A stretch of DNA of 64,000 nucleotides, from NCBI GenBank assembly GCA_964621615.1, contig CAZUMW010000009.1, forward strand, positions 1 to 64,000. Direction: 5' to 3'. Numbering within the stretch: the first letter of the stretch is position 1; every line of letters starts with the position of its first letter. The stretch is from CAZUMW01 sp964621615. Lineage in GTDB: Bacteria > Desulfobacterota > WTBG01 > CAIYCZ01 > CAIRTM01. The notes under the pieces were generated by a model, which was given only the letters and a program-made list of their open reading frames with translations, was not told the DNA's origin and ran no database searches. A program made the translations under genes and the position numbers. Shown one piece after another: positions 8,770 through 16,175 of this stretch.

Positions 8770-9381
8770 TCATGTTGTGTGCTGGAGAGACTGCAGGAAT
8801 GCGGGCAGCCGCTCTTTGAGCTTCTGTATGGCGCGGAAGCGGTGGCTGACGCTGTTTTTCTGCTCCGCGCTCATTTCTGCAAACGTCAGCTGGTGCTCCG
8901 GCTCGAAAAACAGGGGGTCGTAGCCGAACCCGTTTGTGCCGCGGGGCGCCGTCAGAATGCTTCCCCGACAGATTCCCTCAACGGTCATCTTTTCGCCGCC
9001 CGGTGCGACTGCCGCGATAACGCATTTGAATCCGGCTCCGCGTTTTTCAGGCGGGACGCCTTCAAGGCCCTTAAGCAGCTTGCGGTTGTTTGCATCGTCG
9101 TCTGAGCGCTCTCCGGCAAAGCGTGCCGAATAGATGCCCGGCATGCCGCAGAGATGATCAACCTCGAGGCCGGAATCATCCGCTATGGCAAGCCTGCCGG
9201 TGTGGCGGGCGATGGTGCGGGCCTTTTTGAGCGCATTTTGGGCAAAGGTTTCCCCGTCCTCTATCACTGAGGGGCTGTCCGGAAAATTCTCGAGCGACAC
9301 GATGCGGATGTCCGGGGCTTCAAGCATCTGCCGGAATTCCCTGAGCTTGTTGGGGTTTTTTGTGGCAAGGACGATTTCCAT
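8770..9381 (-). CDS. rdgB: XTP/dITP diphosphatase (RdgB/HAM1 family)
   Basis: The 203-residue protein has the family signatures in order: ATKNPNKLREF at the N-terminus, DDSGLEVDHLCGMPGIYSARFAG around residue 70, TNGFGYDPLFF near residue 150 and SHRFRAIQKL near the end. The enzyme hydrolyses non-canonical purine nucleoside triphosphates (ITP, dITP, XTP) to monophosphates, keeping them out of DNA and RNA. The length is normal. It lies 30 bases after the RND pump gene and is probably the last gene of that operon, an unusual but functionally loose pairing. The tRNA-Pro gene lies downstream. Confidence 0.95.
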   Translation of the reverse strand: MEIVLATKNPNKLREFRQMLEAPDIRIVSLENFPDSPSVIEDGETFAQNALKKARTIARHTGRLAIADDSGLEVDHLCGMPGIYSARFAGERSDDDANNRKLLKGLEGVPPEKRGAGFKCVIAAVAPGGEKMTVEGICRGSILTAPRGTNGFGYDPLFFEPEHQLTFAEMSAEQKNSVSHRFRAIQKLKERLPAFLQSLQHTT

Positions 9382-9411
9382 ACCGCGCGCCTGTTTCTTT
9401 CGGTGATGTGC

Positions 9412-12400
9412 TTAAATGTATTTTTGTACCAGCCGGGATGAGGCCTGGCGCATGCTGTCCACGATGCTGTAGATTGCGGGCACGATAACGAGCGTCAGAA
9501 AGGTCGAGGTGAGCAGGCCGCCGAAGATGGTAATGGCGATCGGGGAGAACAGCTCGGAGCCCTCGCCGCGGCTCAGCGCCATGGGAATGATCGCAATGCT
9601 GGTTGTGAGCGTTGTCATGAGGATGGGGCGCAGACGGGTTGCGCCGGCTTCTACAATGGCCTCATGCTTTTCAATACCCGACGCGCGAAGCTGATTGATA
9701 TAGTCAATCAGAACGATGCCGTTGTTGACCACGATTCCCACCAGCATCATGATGCCGATGTAGGACATGACCGACAGCGAGTTTCCGGTTGCAAGCAGCG
9801 CAGCGGCAACGCCGATAAATGACAGGGGAACGGCGGCCATGATGACAAACGGATAGCTGAGCGACTCGAACTGGGCTGCCATAACCATATAGACCAGCAG
9901 GATGATGAGCCCCATGACCCACAGCATGGTTGTGCCCATCTGGCCCATATCCTCTATGGATCCCCCGAACCGGTAAAAGTAGCCTTCAGGCAGGGGCTTC
10001 TTCCGGTAAAAGGACTCTATGGCATTTTTTATGCTGCGCAGATCCCGTATTTCAGGAATATAGTTAGCGCTGATTGTTGCCATGCGCTCCTGGTTTTCGC
10101 GCTTGATTTGAACCGGCCCGGTGCCTTCCCGTATGTCGGCAAGATCGGCCAGGCTTACCTGAAACCCCATCGGGCTTGAAATGGCGATGTCCTCGACATC
10201 CTGATCGGTCAGGCGGTCGCTTTCGCTGAACCTGACGCGGATGTCATACTCGTCGCCGCCTTCGCGGTATTTTGACACTTTTGTGCCCAGGAAGGCCGTG
10301 TCCACCGTTTCCGCAACCTGGCCTGCCGTGAGCCCCAGCAGGGACGCCTTCTGCCGGTCAATATCGATTTTGAGCTCGGGCTTGCCCATGCGCAGGCTCT
10401 GGTCGATGTTTACAATTCCCTCCTGCTGTTTCAAAAAAGCGGCAAGCGAATCGGAAAGCTGTTTCAGCACGGTAAGATTGCCGCCGAAAAGATTAACCTC
10501 AACAGGTCGGTCGCCGCCGCGGGTGAAGTAGTCCGTTGTCTGCATGAAGTAGCACGAGCCGTCGACCGGTTCGGGAATTTCAGACATGACATCCTGCAGA
10601 AATTCGAGGCTGGTTCTCGAGCGCTGCTTTTTGGAGGCTATTTCAAAAAATATTTCCCCTTCATTGACCCCCGCAGGGCCTGCGCCTGAGGCAAGATCGA
10701 ATTTTGATGACTCGGACAGGCCGGTAAGTGAAATGATCGAGCGGAATTCGGGCTTTTTTACTATAGCGTTTTCTATATTCCCCACATACGCGAGCGTTTC
10801 CTCGAGGGCGGTTCCGGGAGCCAGCTTGATAACACAGGTCGTGTATATTTCATCGAGCCGGGGCATGTACTCCTGTTTTACCATTCCCATGGCAAATATG
10901 CTGAGAATGAATATTATAAATGCGGCAAAAACCATGAGCGCGCGGCGCTTGAGGCTGAAGCGGATGAGGCGGCGGTAGCGCTCTGATAGAAGCCCGTATA
11001 CGTTCCGGGTTCCGCTCCGGCTCCTGCTGCTGTTCAGGAAGCGGGAGGCGATCATGGGGATTATGGTGACCGCGACTAAAAGCGAAGCAAGCAGCGCGAA
11101 GGTGACGGTGAGGCCCAGGGGCTTGGTGAACTCGCCGGCGATGCCGCCCGCAAACACCAGCGGAACGAACACGATAACGCTGGTGAGCGTTGAGGCGGTG
11201 ATGGCCATGGTTACCTCGCGGGCTCCGTTTTTGGCAGCCTCGAATCGCCCCTCGCCAACCTCGATGTGCCTGAAAATGTTTTCAAGCACGACGATTGAGT
11301 TGTCGACGATCATGCCCACCCCCAGGGCCAGGCCGCTCAGGGTGATGAGGTTCAGGGTGTAGCCTGCAAAATAAATGGCGATAAAGGTGGTGATGATGGC
11401 AAACGGGATGGAGATCAGAAGCGTGAGCGTGGTGCGCACGCTCCACAGAAACAAAAACAGCACTACCGTGCAGATGGCCCCGCCCCAGCGCACGGTCGTG
11501 CCGAGCTGCGTGACGGAGTCCCGAACGATCTTTGACGTGTCCCAGACGTCTCGAATCTGAATGTCGCGCGGGAGGTCTTTTTCGATGCGGGCGATTTCCT
11601 CCCTGACCGCATCGACGACCTGAACCGTGTTTCTGCCGGACTCTTTTGTTACCCAGAAAATTATCGAGCGTTCGCGGTTTGTCCTGCTGACGTTGCGGAT
11701 TTCCTTGTGGGTGTCACGAACCCGGGCTATATCCCGTATGTAGACGGGTTTGCCGTTTGTGACGGTCACGATTGTGTCGGCGATGTCTGAGGGGTGCCGG
11801 TATTTGCCCAGGGTGCGCAGCACATACTCCTGCGTGCCGCGGGTTATGTGTCCGCCGGGAATATCGCGGTTTTGACGGCGGATAACCGAAATAATATCAT
11901 TGAGCGAAAGGTTGTGCGCGTGCAGCCTGTTGCGGTCGACCTCGACGAGAATTTCGCGCTCGAGGCCCCCTGAAACCGTGACCGACGCCACTCCCGGAAC
12001 GGTTTCCACCGGCTTTTCCACATGATCCTCGATGAGCGTGCGCATGTTGCGCAGATCGCGGCCGGTCGTGCTCAGAACGCCGAAATACAGAATCGGCATA
12101 AGGTCCATATCGCTTTTAACCACCAGAGGCCGGTCAACCTGATCGGGGAGCCTGTCGAAGGTGATATCCATCATATTGCGGATATCCTGGGCGGTCATAT
12201 CGAGATTTGTCCCCCATTCGATTTCAGCCTGAATCAGGGACACGCCTTCGCGGGAGGTGGACTTTACTTTGCGAACGCCCGAGACCGTTGCCACCGATTC
12301 TTCCAAAGGGCGGGTGATCAGCGTTTCCACCTCATGGGAGGATGCGCCGGGGTAGGTGGTGATGACGGATACTTCCGGAAACTCGAGATCCGGAAAAAAA

Positions 12401-12504
12401 TCGAGCCCCAGCCGGGTGAACGACACCACTCCCAGCACAACCATGATCAAAATGATCATGGTTACCGTAACCGGCTTTCTGACTGAAATATCGACAAGGT
12501 TCAT
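9412..12504 (-). CDS. RND-family inner-membrane efflux transporter (HAE1/AcrB type)
   Basis: At 1030 residues the length is right for an RND pump. The N-terminal TM1 is followed by a large periplasmic loop (SVITTYPGASSHEVE). The TM4 motif GVGMIVDNSIVVLENI carries the proton-relay Asp with Asn in the second position, a known variant. A second periplasmic loop and the C-terminal TM bundle (MLVGIVVNNGIVLIDYIN) complete it. It exports drugs or other amphiphiles across the envelope together with the adaptor encoded 27 bases upstream. A TolC-like outer channel is not in this operon, so a shared channel elsewhere is expected. The substrate cannot be told from the sequence. Confidence 0.93.
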   Translation of the reverse strand: MNLVDISVRKPVTVTMIILIMVVLGVVSFTRLGLDFFPDLEFPEVSVITTYPGASSHEVETLITRPLEESVATVSGVRKVKSTSREGVSLIQAEIEWGTNLDMTAQDIRNMMDITFDRLPDQVDRPLVVKSDMDLMPILYFGVLSTTGRDLRNMRTLIEDHVEKPVETVPGVASVTVSGGLEREILVEVDRNRLHAHNLSLNDIISVIRRQNRDIPGGHITRGTQEYVLRTLGKYRHPSDIADTIVTVTNGKPVYIRDIARVRDTHKEIRNVSRTNRERSIIFWVTKESGRNTVQVVDAVREEIARIEKDLPRDIQIRDVWDTSKIVRDSVTQLGTTVRWGGAICTVVLFLFLWSVRTTLTLLISIPFAIITTFIAIYFAGYTLNLITLSGLALGVGMIVDNSIVVLENIFRHIEVGEGRFEAAKNGAREVTMAITASTLTSVIVFVPLVFAGGIAGEFTKPLGLTVTFALLASLLVAVTIIPMIASRFLNSSRSRSGTRNVYGLLSERYRRLIRFSLKRRALMVFAAFIIFILSIFAMGMVKQEYMPRLDEIYTTCVIKLAPGTALEETLAYVGNIENAIVKKPEFRSIISLTGLSESSKFDLASGAGPAGVNEGEIFFEIASKKQRSRTSLEFLQDVMSEIPEPVDGSCYFMQTTDYFTRGGDRPVEVNLFGGNLTVLKQLSDSLAAFLKQQEGIVNIDQSLRMGKPELKIDIDRQKASLLGLTAGQVAETVDTAFLGTKVSKYREGGDEYDIRVRFSESDRLTDQDVEDIAISSPMGFQVSLADLADIREGTGPVQIKRENQERMATISANYIPEIRDLRSIKNAIESFYRKKPLPEGYFYRFGGSIEDMGQMGTTMLWVMGLIILLVYMVMAAQFESLSYPFVIMAAVPLSFIGVAAALLATGNSLSVMSYIGIMMLVGIVVNNGIVLIDYINQLRASGIEKHEAIVEAGATRLRPILMTTLTTSIAIIPMALSRGEGSELFSPIAITIFGGLLTSTFLTLVIVPAIYSIVDSMRQASSRLVQKYI

Positions 12505-12531
12505 GCAATACCCGCTGGCAGGCGCTTGCTG

Positions 12532-13668
12532 TTACGGCTTTTCCGCCCCCGGTGCGCTTTTGACCGCGCCTGCGCCGCGCACGGTTACCGGGGTTCCCTG
12601 CTTGACGGCGTACAGCCCGTCCACAATGACCTGCACGCCGGGGGAAACCCCCTCTGTTATCTCGACCAGACGGTATGTTGTAAGGCCGGTAGACACGGGG
12701 CGCATCTGCGCGCGCCCCTGCTCGACGACAAATACCACCTTGGCGCCGTCGCGCTCTATGACCGCGCGCGCCGGAACCAGCACGGCGTTTTCGGTGGTAT
12801 GCTCTTTAATGGCGACGCGGGCGAACATGCCCGGCTCCAGCAGATAGTCGGGATTCGCCACCGCGATTTTGACGAGAAATTTTCTGCTTGCCGGGTCGAT
12901 AAGGGGGTTTACCACCGTAATCGTACCGGTGAACTTTTTTTCTGCATAGGCATCGACCGTAACCGACACGGCTTCCCCGATCGAGACAAAGCGCTTTTTT
13001 GTTTCAAATATATCGACCTCGACCTCAACTGTCGAGGTGTCGACCAGATGAAATACATACTCGTTTGACCGGGCGGCATACATTTCCCCGCGGTTCATGC
13101 GCCGCTCCACCACAAAGCCGGAAAAGGGGGCATAGAGCACTGAATCCTGCAGGTTTACCCGCGCCGTTGCAAGGCGGGATGCGCTCATGTCGGCCCGCGC
13201 GCGTGCAAGCTCGACCTGAGTCTGGAGATCGTCGATGACCTGCTTGTCTATAACGTCTTTTTCAAAAAGCTCTTTTTTGCGCTTCAGGGTGCGCTTCAAA
13301 TTTTTCAGGTTTGCGGTGTTTTCCTCATGCGCGGCGCGGGCCTGCTTCAAATCGAGCGTGAAGCGTATCTGCTCGAGCCGGACGAGCCGGTCTCCCTGCT
13401 CGACAAAATCGCCCTCGTCAGCAAAAAAGGCTTCTATGCGTCCGTCCACTTTAGGGCCGATAAATGTTTCGGCATGCGGTGAAATGCTTCCGGTTGCCTG
13501 AATGTATGTGCTGATGGTGTCCTGCACGACCGGGGCGCAGGTTACTTTTGTCGGGGTTTGGCTCTCCGCCGCTTTGTTGCTCCGGCTGCCTGATCCGCAT
13601 GAAAAGAGCAGGCCCGCAAGTGTCAAAACAGCGAGGGCGCTCATGACAGTATATCTTTTTGTACTCAT
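12532..13668 (-). CDS. RND efflux periplasmic adaptor (membrane-fusion lipoprotein)
   Basis: The signal sequence ends in a lipobox (LLFSC), so the protein is probably lipidated and held on the inner membrane facing the periplasm. Then come the split lipoyl/barrel-sandwich region (ISPHAETFIGPKVDGRIEAF ... VLYAPFSGFVVERR), a helical hairpin and a beta-barrel (VEVDIFETKKRF). A GGA 8 bases upstream favours the ATG at 13668 over the one at 13677. It bridges the RND pump encoded just downstream to an outer channel. Transcription probably starts at the strong promoter near 13893-13920, leaving a ~200-base leader. Confidence 0.92.
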   Translation of the reverse strand: MSTKRYTVMSALAVLTLAGLLFSCGSGSRSNKAAESQTPTKVTCAPVVQDTISTYIQATGSISPHAETFIGPKVDGRIEAFFADEGDFVEQGDRLVRLEQIRFTLDLKQARAAHEENTANLKNLKRTLKRKKELFEKDVIDKQVIDDLQTQVELARARADMSASRLATARVNLQDSVLYAPFSGFVVERRMNRGEMYAARSNEYVFHLVDTSTVEVEVDIFETKKRFVSIGEAVSVTVDAYAEKKFTGTITVVNPLIDPASRKFLVKIAVANPDYLLEPGMFARVAIKEHTTENAVLVPARAVIERDGAKVVFVVEQGRAQMRPVSTGLTTYRLVEITEGVSPGVQVIVDGLYAVKQGTPVTVRGAGAVKSAPGAEKP

Positions 13669-13878
13669 AGGCTGCATCCTTGTATGCCGTGCCGGCAGGT
13701 GAAAAAAACACCTCTCCGTGCCCTGCAGGCTTTATGGCCATCAAAAAATATCGTTCGGGGTTTCCTGTGCGGTATAGCTTTCTGTTTTTGATACGGGTAT
13801 CATTCCATCGCTGCCGGAGGCCGCCCCGCCTTGTGGTGCACAGGCATCCCTGCAGAAAGGGAAACCGCCACAAAATAG

Positions 13879-13890
13879 TTAGCGTGCTAA
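13879..13890. promoter_or_regulatory. Palindromic operator (TTAGCGTGCTAA) at the RND operon transcription start
   Basis: TTAGC and GCTAA flank a 2-base centre just downstream of the -10 box, so a bound protein would block initiation. This palindrome type resembles MarR-family sites, which often control efflux operons. No MarR or TetR gene is nearby, so the regulator must be encoded elsewhere. The sequence is observed; the regulator class is inferred. Confidence 0.6.
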
Positions 13891-13892
13891 TT

Positions 13893-13920
13893 ATTATAGT
13901 TTTTAATTTTATTTTGTCAA
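13893..13920 (-). promoter_or_regulatory. Consensus sigma-70 promoter of the RND operon
   Basis: On the minus strand TTGACA (13920-13915), a 16-base AT-rich spacer and TATAAT (13898-13893) give a perfect -35 and -10 pair. The TTAGC palindrome follows immediately. It is oriented toward the adaptor gene at 13668. Confidence 0.82.
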
Positions 13921-13962
13921 GCCGAAATAGAATGCCGGGCCCATAAATAACCCTATGATTGA

Positions 13963-14757
13963 TTAATGAGGGATTTCAGGAGAAATAACAAGACGGTCAA
14001 TAGGGGCGTCGGCATATTCGGCGGGAATTGCAGTATTTTTATAAAACACGGTATTGCCGCGGCGAATGAGCATCGTTCCCATGGCGGCATTATCCAGATA
14101 AAAGGTGTAGCGCCGGCATTCCTGTTTGCAGGGAAATATGCCGATAAACCCTTTTTTGTCCGGCTGGTCGCACTGTGCCGCCAGGCAGAAGCGGGTCGTG
14201 GTCACGTAGACAAAGGGAATATACAGAGAAATGCCCAGATCCGGCGGCACACCTTCAAAGTCAAGCCCTTGAACCGGGTTGTCAAGCTCTGCGCGATGGA
14301 TTCCCTGGGATCTTAAAAAATTCTGATAAACAGGAACATCGAGGTTTGTTTTTCTGAAGTGGGTGATCGCATCCGGGGGAAGAATATCCATAAACCGGGA
14401 CAGCCGCGGGCCGCGCTTTATTTTCGTGAGCAGCCTGCCCAGAACCGGGGTCAAATGCGGAAAATCGCGCCTGAGCATCCGCAACACCCCCCAGTCGTTC
14501 ACCACGACCTCGGTTGCTTCGGGCAGCACATTGCACAGCGCGCGTACGCGCTCCAGGCCCTGCTCTGTTACGTAGGGGGTGACTGCGGTAAATGCCCGGC
14601 CGCTGTCACGGACCTGTTTTGAAACCTGCTGCATAAGCGTCGGGCCGGGCAGCAGCCGCTCGCAGAATTCGTCTCCAAAATAAACCCGCCGGTATTCATC
14701 CGTGAGATATGACAGATTCTCCTGCCGGACAATAAAAAGCGCGCGCTCGCGTTCCAT
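13963..14757 (-). CDS. Conserved hypothetical protein with four-cysteine cluster (peptidase U32/UbiV-like)
   Basis: The 264-residue protein has no signal peptide. The middle (YVTEQGLERVRALCNVLPEATEVVVNDWGVLRML) resembles the barrel-like repeats of peptidase U32-type proteins, where such 'VVNDWG' strands recur. Near residue 190-215 four cysteines occur as FC-x4-C-x13-C-x3-C (RFCLAAQC ... FPCKQEC), similar in layout to the [4Fe-4S]-binding cysteines of UbiU/UbiV and related U32 proteins. It may therefore be an iron-sulfur protein, but no reaction can be assigned. It stands alone, divergent from the gene at 14982, with a miniature transposon between them. Confidence 0.55.
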   Translation of the reverse strand: MERERALFIVRQENLSYLTDEYRRVYFGDEFCERLLPGPTLMQQVSKQVRDSGRAFTAVTPYVTEQGLERVRALCNVLPEATEVVVNDWGVLRMLRRDFPHLTPVLGRLLTKIKRGPRLSRFMDILPPDAITHFRKTNLDVPVYQNFLRSQGIHRAELDNPVQGLDFEGVPPDLGISLYIPFVYVTTTRFCLAAQCDQPDKKGFIGIFPCKQECRRYTFYLDNAAMGTMLIRRGNTVFYKNTAIPAEYADAPIDRLVISPEIPH

Positions 14758-14836
14758 AGCCGTATCTCCGCCTGTATATATATAATCTTACAAGATTGAC
14801 ATACTTTTTCATTATTGTCAAAATAAGAGAGCCATA

Positions 14837-14941
14837 CAAACGTGTCCACAATAAATGAAAGCATTGAACAAAAGCCGGCTCGGGCGGGGCTCTGCAGAGG
14901 CCCGCCCGAACCGGCTTCGTTACACTATTTTGGACACCAGT
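14837..14941 (+). mobile_element. Miniature inverted-repeat element, copy 2 (complete, 105 bp, with 10-bp target duplication)
   Basis: It begins CAAACGTGTCCACAATA and ends TTTTGGACACCAGT. The inner ends (GTGTCCAcAATA / TATTTTGGACAC) form imperfect terminal inverted repeats, and the core is a 15-bp GC-rich hairpin. It is flanked by the direct repeat gagagccata (14827-14836 and 14942-14951), the signature of transposition. It carries no gene. It sits in the shared upstream region of two divergent genes and could influence their expression. Confidence 0.9.
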
Positions 14942-14981
14942 GAGAGCCATAAATACGGTAACCGCACGTGGGAGGAGATCC

Positions 14982-15335
14982 ATGCCGCATGTTGTATTGC
15001 AGGGGGACGTTGATTTGTCACAGGTCTTTGACGGGTATCAGCCGGAAGTGCTCCAGGAGCAGGGGCAGATAATAAAATTGCTGGACGCGTTCATAAACGC
15101 GGATAAAAACACTCTCCTCATAGAGGCGCTGGTCGTTGAAGACGGCCCCCCGAACAGGTTTTTCATCCAGGTCGGAACACGGGGAGACAAAGCCACCGTA
15201 CGAATTTATCCCGGTACCGACCCCGAGAAAACGCCGGGGGTGAAGCGGTCCCTGGCGCAGGTGGCCGGCAGGATATGCTCGCTGTTTCCGGGCGTCAGCT
15301 GCGGATCCAGCAATATCGGTGAGTTTTTACCGTAA
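14982..15335 (+). CDS. Hypothetical protein
   Basis: The 117-residue product (MPHVVLQGDVDLSQVF...) is not recognised. It has alternating hydrophobic beta-like segments (TLLIEALVVED, RFFIQVGTRGDKATVRIYPG) and a C-terminal SLFPGVSCGSSNIGEF. No signal peptide or membrane span is visible. An excellent ribosome site (GGGAGGAG) 6 bases upstream fixes the start. The first gene on the plus strand after the miniature element, it overlaps the convergent lipoprotein gene by 9 bases at its 3' end. It is likely a small soluble protein; no function is assigned. Confidence 0.65.
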   Translation: MPHVVLQGDVDLSQVFDGYQPEVLQEQGQIIKLLDAFINADKNTLLIEALVVEDGPPNRFFIQVGTRGDKATVRIYPGTDPEKTPGVKRSLAQVAGRICSLFPGVSCGSSNIGEFLP

Positions 15336-16106
15336 GATATATATGCGCTTATTATCCTTCAGCGCCTGCAGGCCGCCCCATGCCTTATGAGAGTATTTTG
15401 TCTGTCGGGGAGATTTAAGCGCAAGGGTATACAGATACTGTGCCCGGCGGTAATATCGTGATGCCGCCTCGCTGTCACGCACGCTGTGCTGCGGGGAAAA
15501 GGAATATATTTCATACAGTATGTGGCAGCGGTGCGCCATTTTGTAGAGTATTTCGTATCTGAGCGTGGTTGTGGGGTAGCGCTCAATCACCTCTTCAAGC
15601 TGCTCGAGCTCATGCAGCAGCGCTTCCGGGCTTGCTGTGCCCTCCTCTGCCAACCTTATGCTGCGGTAGGCGGCTTCGTCGGCGATGGGGCTGCCGGGAT
15701 GCTTTTCGAGAATGATCCGGTAGTGCTTGTTATTGTAGCGCAGTCGCCCCCTGTGCGCTTCCCAGCAGTCATAGGATCCATGCCGTGAAAGAAATTCCCG
15801 GCGGACTGCCGCCTCCGGTTCCCCGCTTTCAACCCGCTGGGTATAATCTCTGGCAAGCAGCCCCTCGAAGGATTCGCCGAGGCGCTGCAGAGCCCAGGTG
15901 TATCCTTCAGATTCGGGAAATTGCTCGCAAAAGAGCTGAAACAGCTCGATTGCATCGGTGTAGTCATGAGCCTCAAGGGCTTTTTGTGCTTCCGAAAAAA
16001 GCAGGCTGTCCTCTTCTTTGGGTGCCGGCTGTGTCATCGAGGACCCCAGGCACCCTGCGCCCAGGAGGCAGGTAAGTATGCATATGCAGAAGCGTCTGTG
16101 TATCAT
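15327..16106 (-). CDS. TPR-like lipoprotein
   Basis: A short signal peptide ends in the lipobox LLGAGC, so the mature protein of ~240 residues is lipid-anchored in the envelope. The rest is helical with tetratricopeptide-like repeats (AQKALEAHDYTDAIELFQLFCEQFP; AAYRSIRLAEEG; ASRYYRRAQYLYTLAL), similar to outer-membrane TPR lipoproteins such as the BamD type, though not clearly BamD. It lies 69 bases after the hybrid kinase gene and may be co-transcribed with it. It probably acts as a scaffold in the periplasm. Confidence 0.72.
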   Translation of the reverse strand: MIHRRFCICILTCLLGAGCLGSSMTQPAPKEEDSLLFSEAQKALEAHDYTDAIELFQLFCEQFPESEGYTWALQRLGESFEGLLARDYTQRVESGEPEAAVRREFLSRHGSYDCWEAHRGRLRYNNKHYRIILEKHPGSPIADEAAYRSIRLAEEGTASPEALLHELEQLEEVIERYPTTTLRYEILYKMAHRCHILYEIYSFSPQHSVRDSEAASRYYRRAQYLYTLALKSPRQTKYSHKAWGGLQALKDNKRIYILR

Positions 16107-16175
16107 AATAGAACGGCCTGATGCGGGAGGCGTTGTGCCGGACCCTGCGTGCCGCAGCGCGGCGGCGCAGCCTGG

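Noticed and set aside
13451..13873. Open reading frame on the minus strand starting just downstream of the RND promoter
   Set aside because: It overlaps the adaptor gene out of frame, has no recognised motif and no strong ribosome site; more likely the long leader of the adaptor mRNA.
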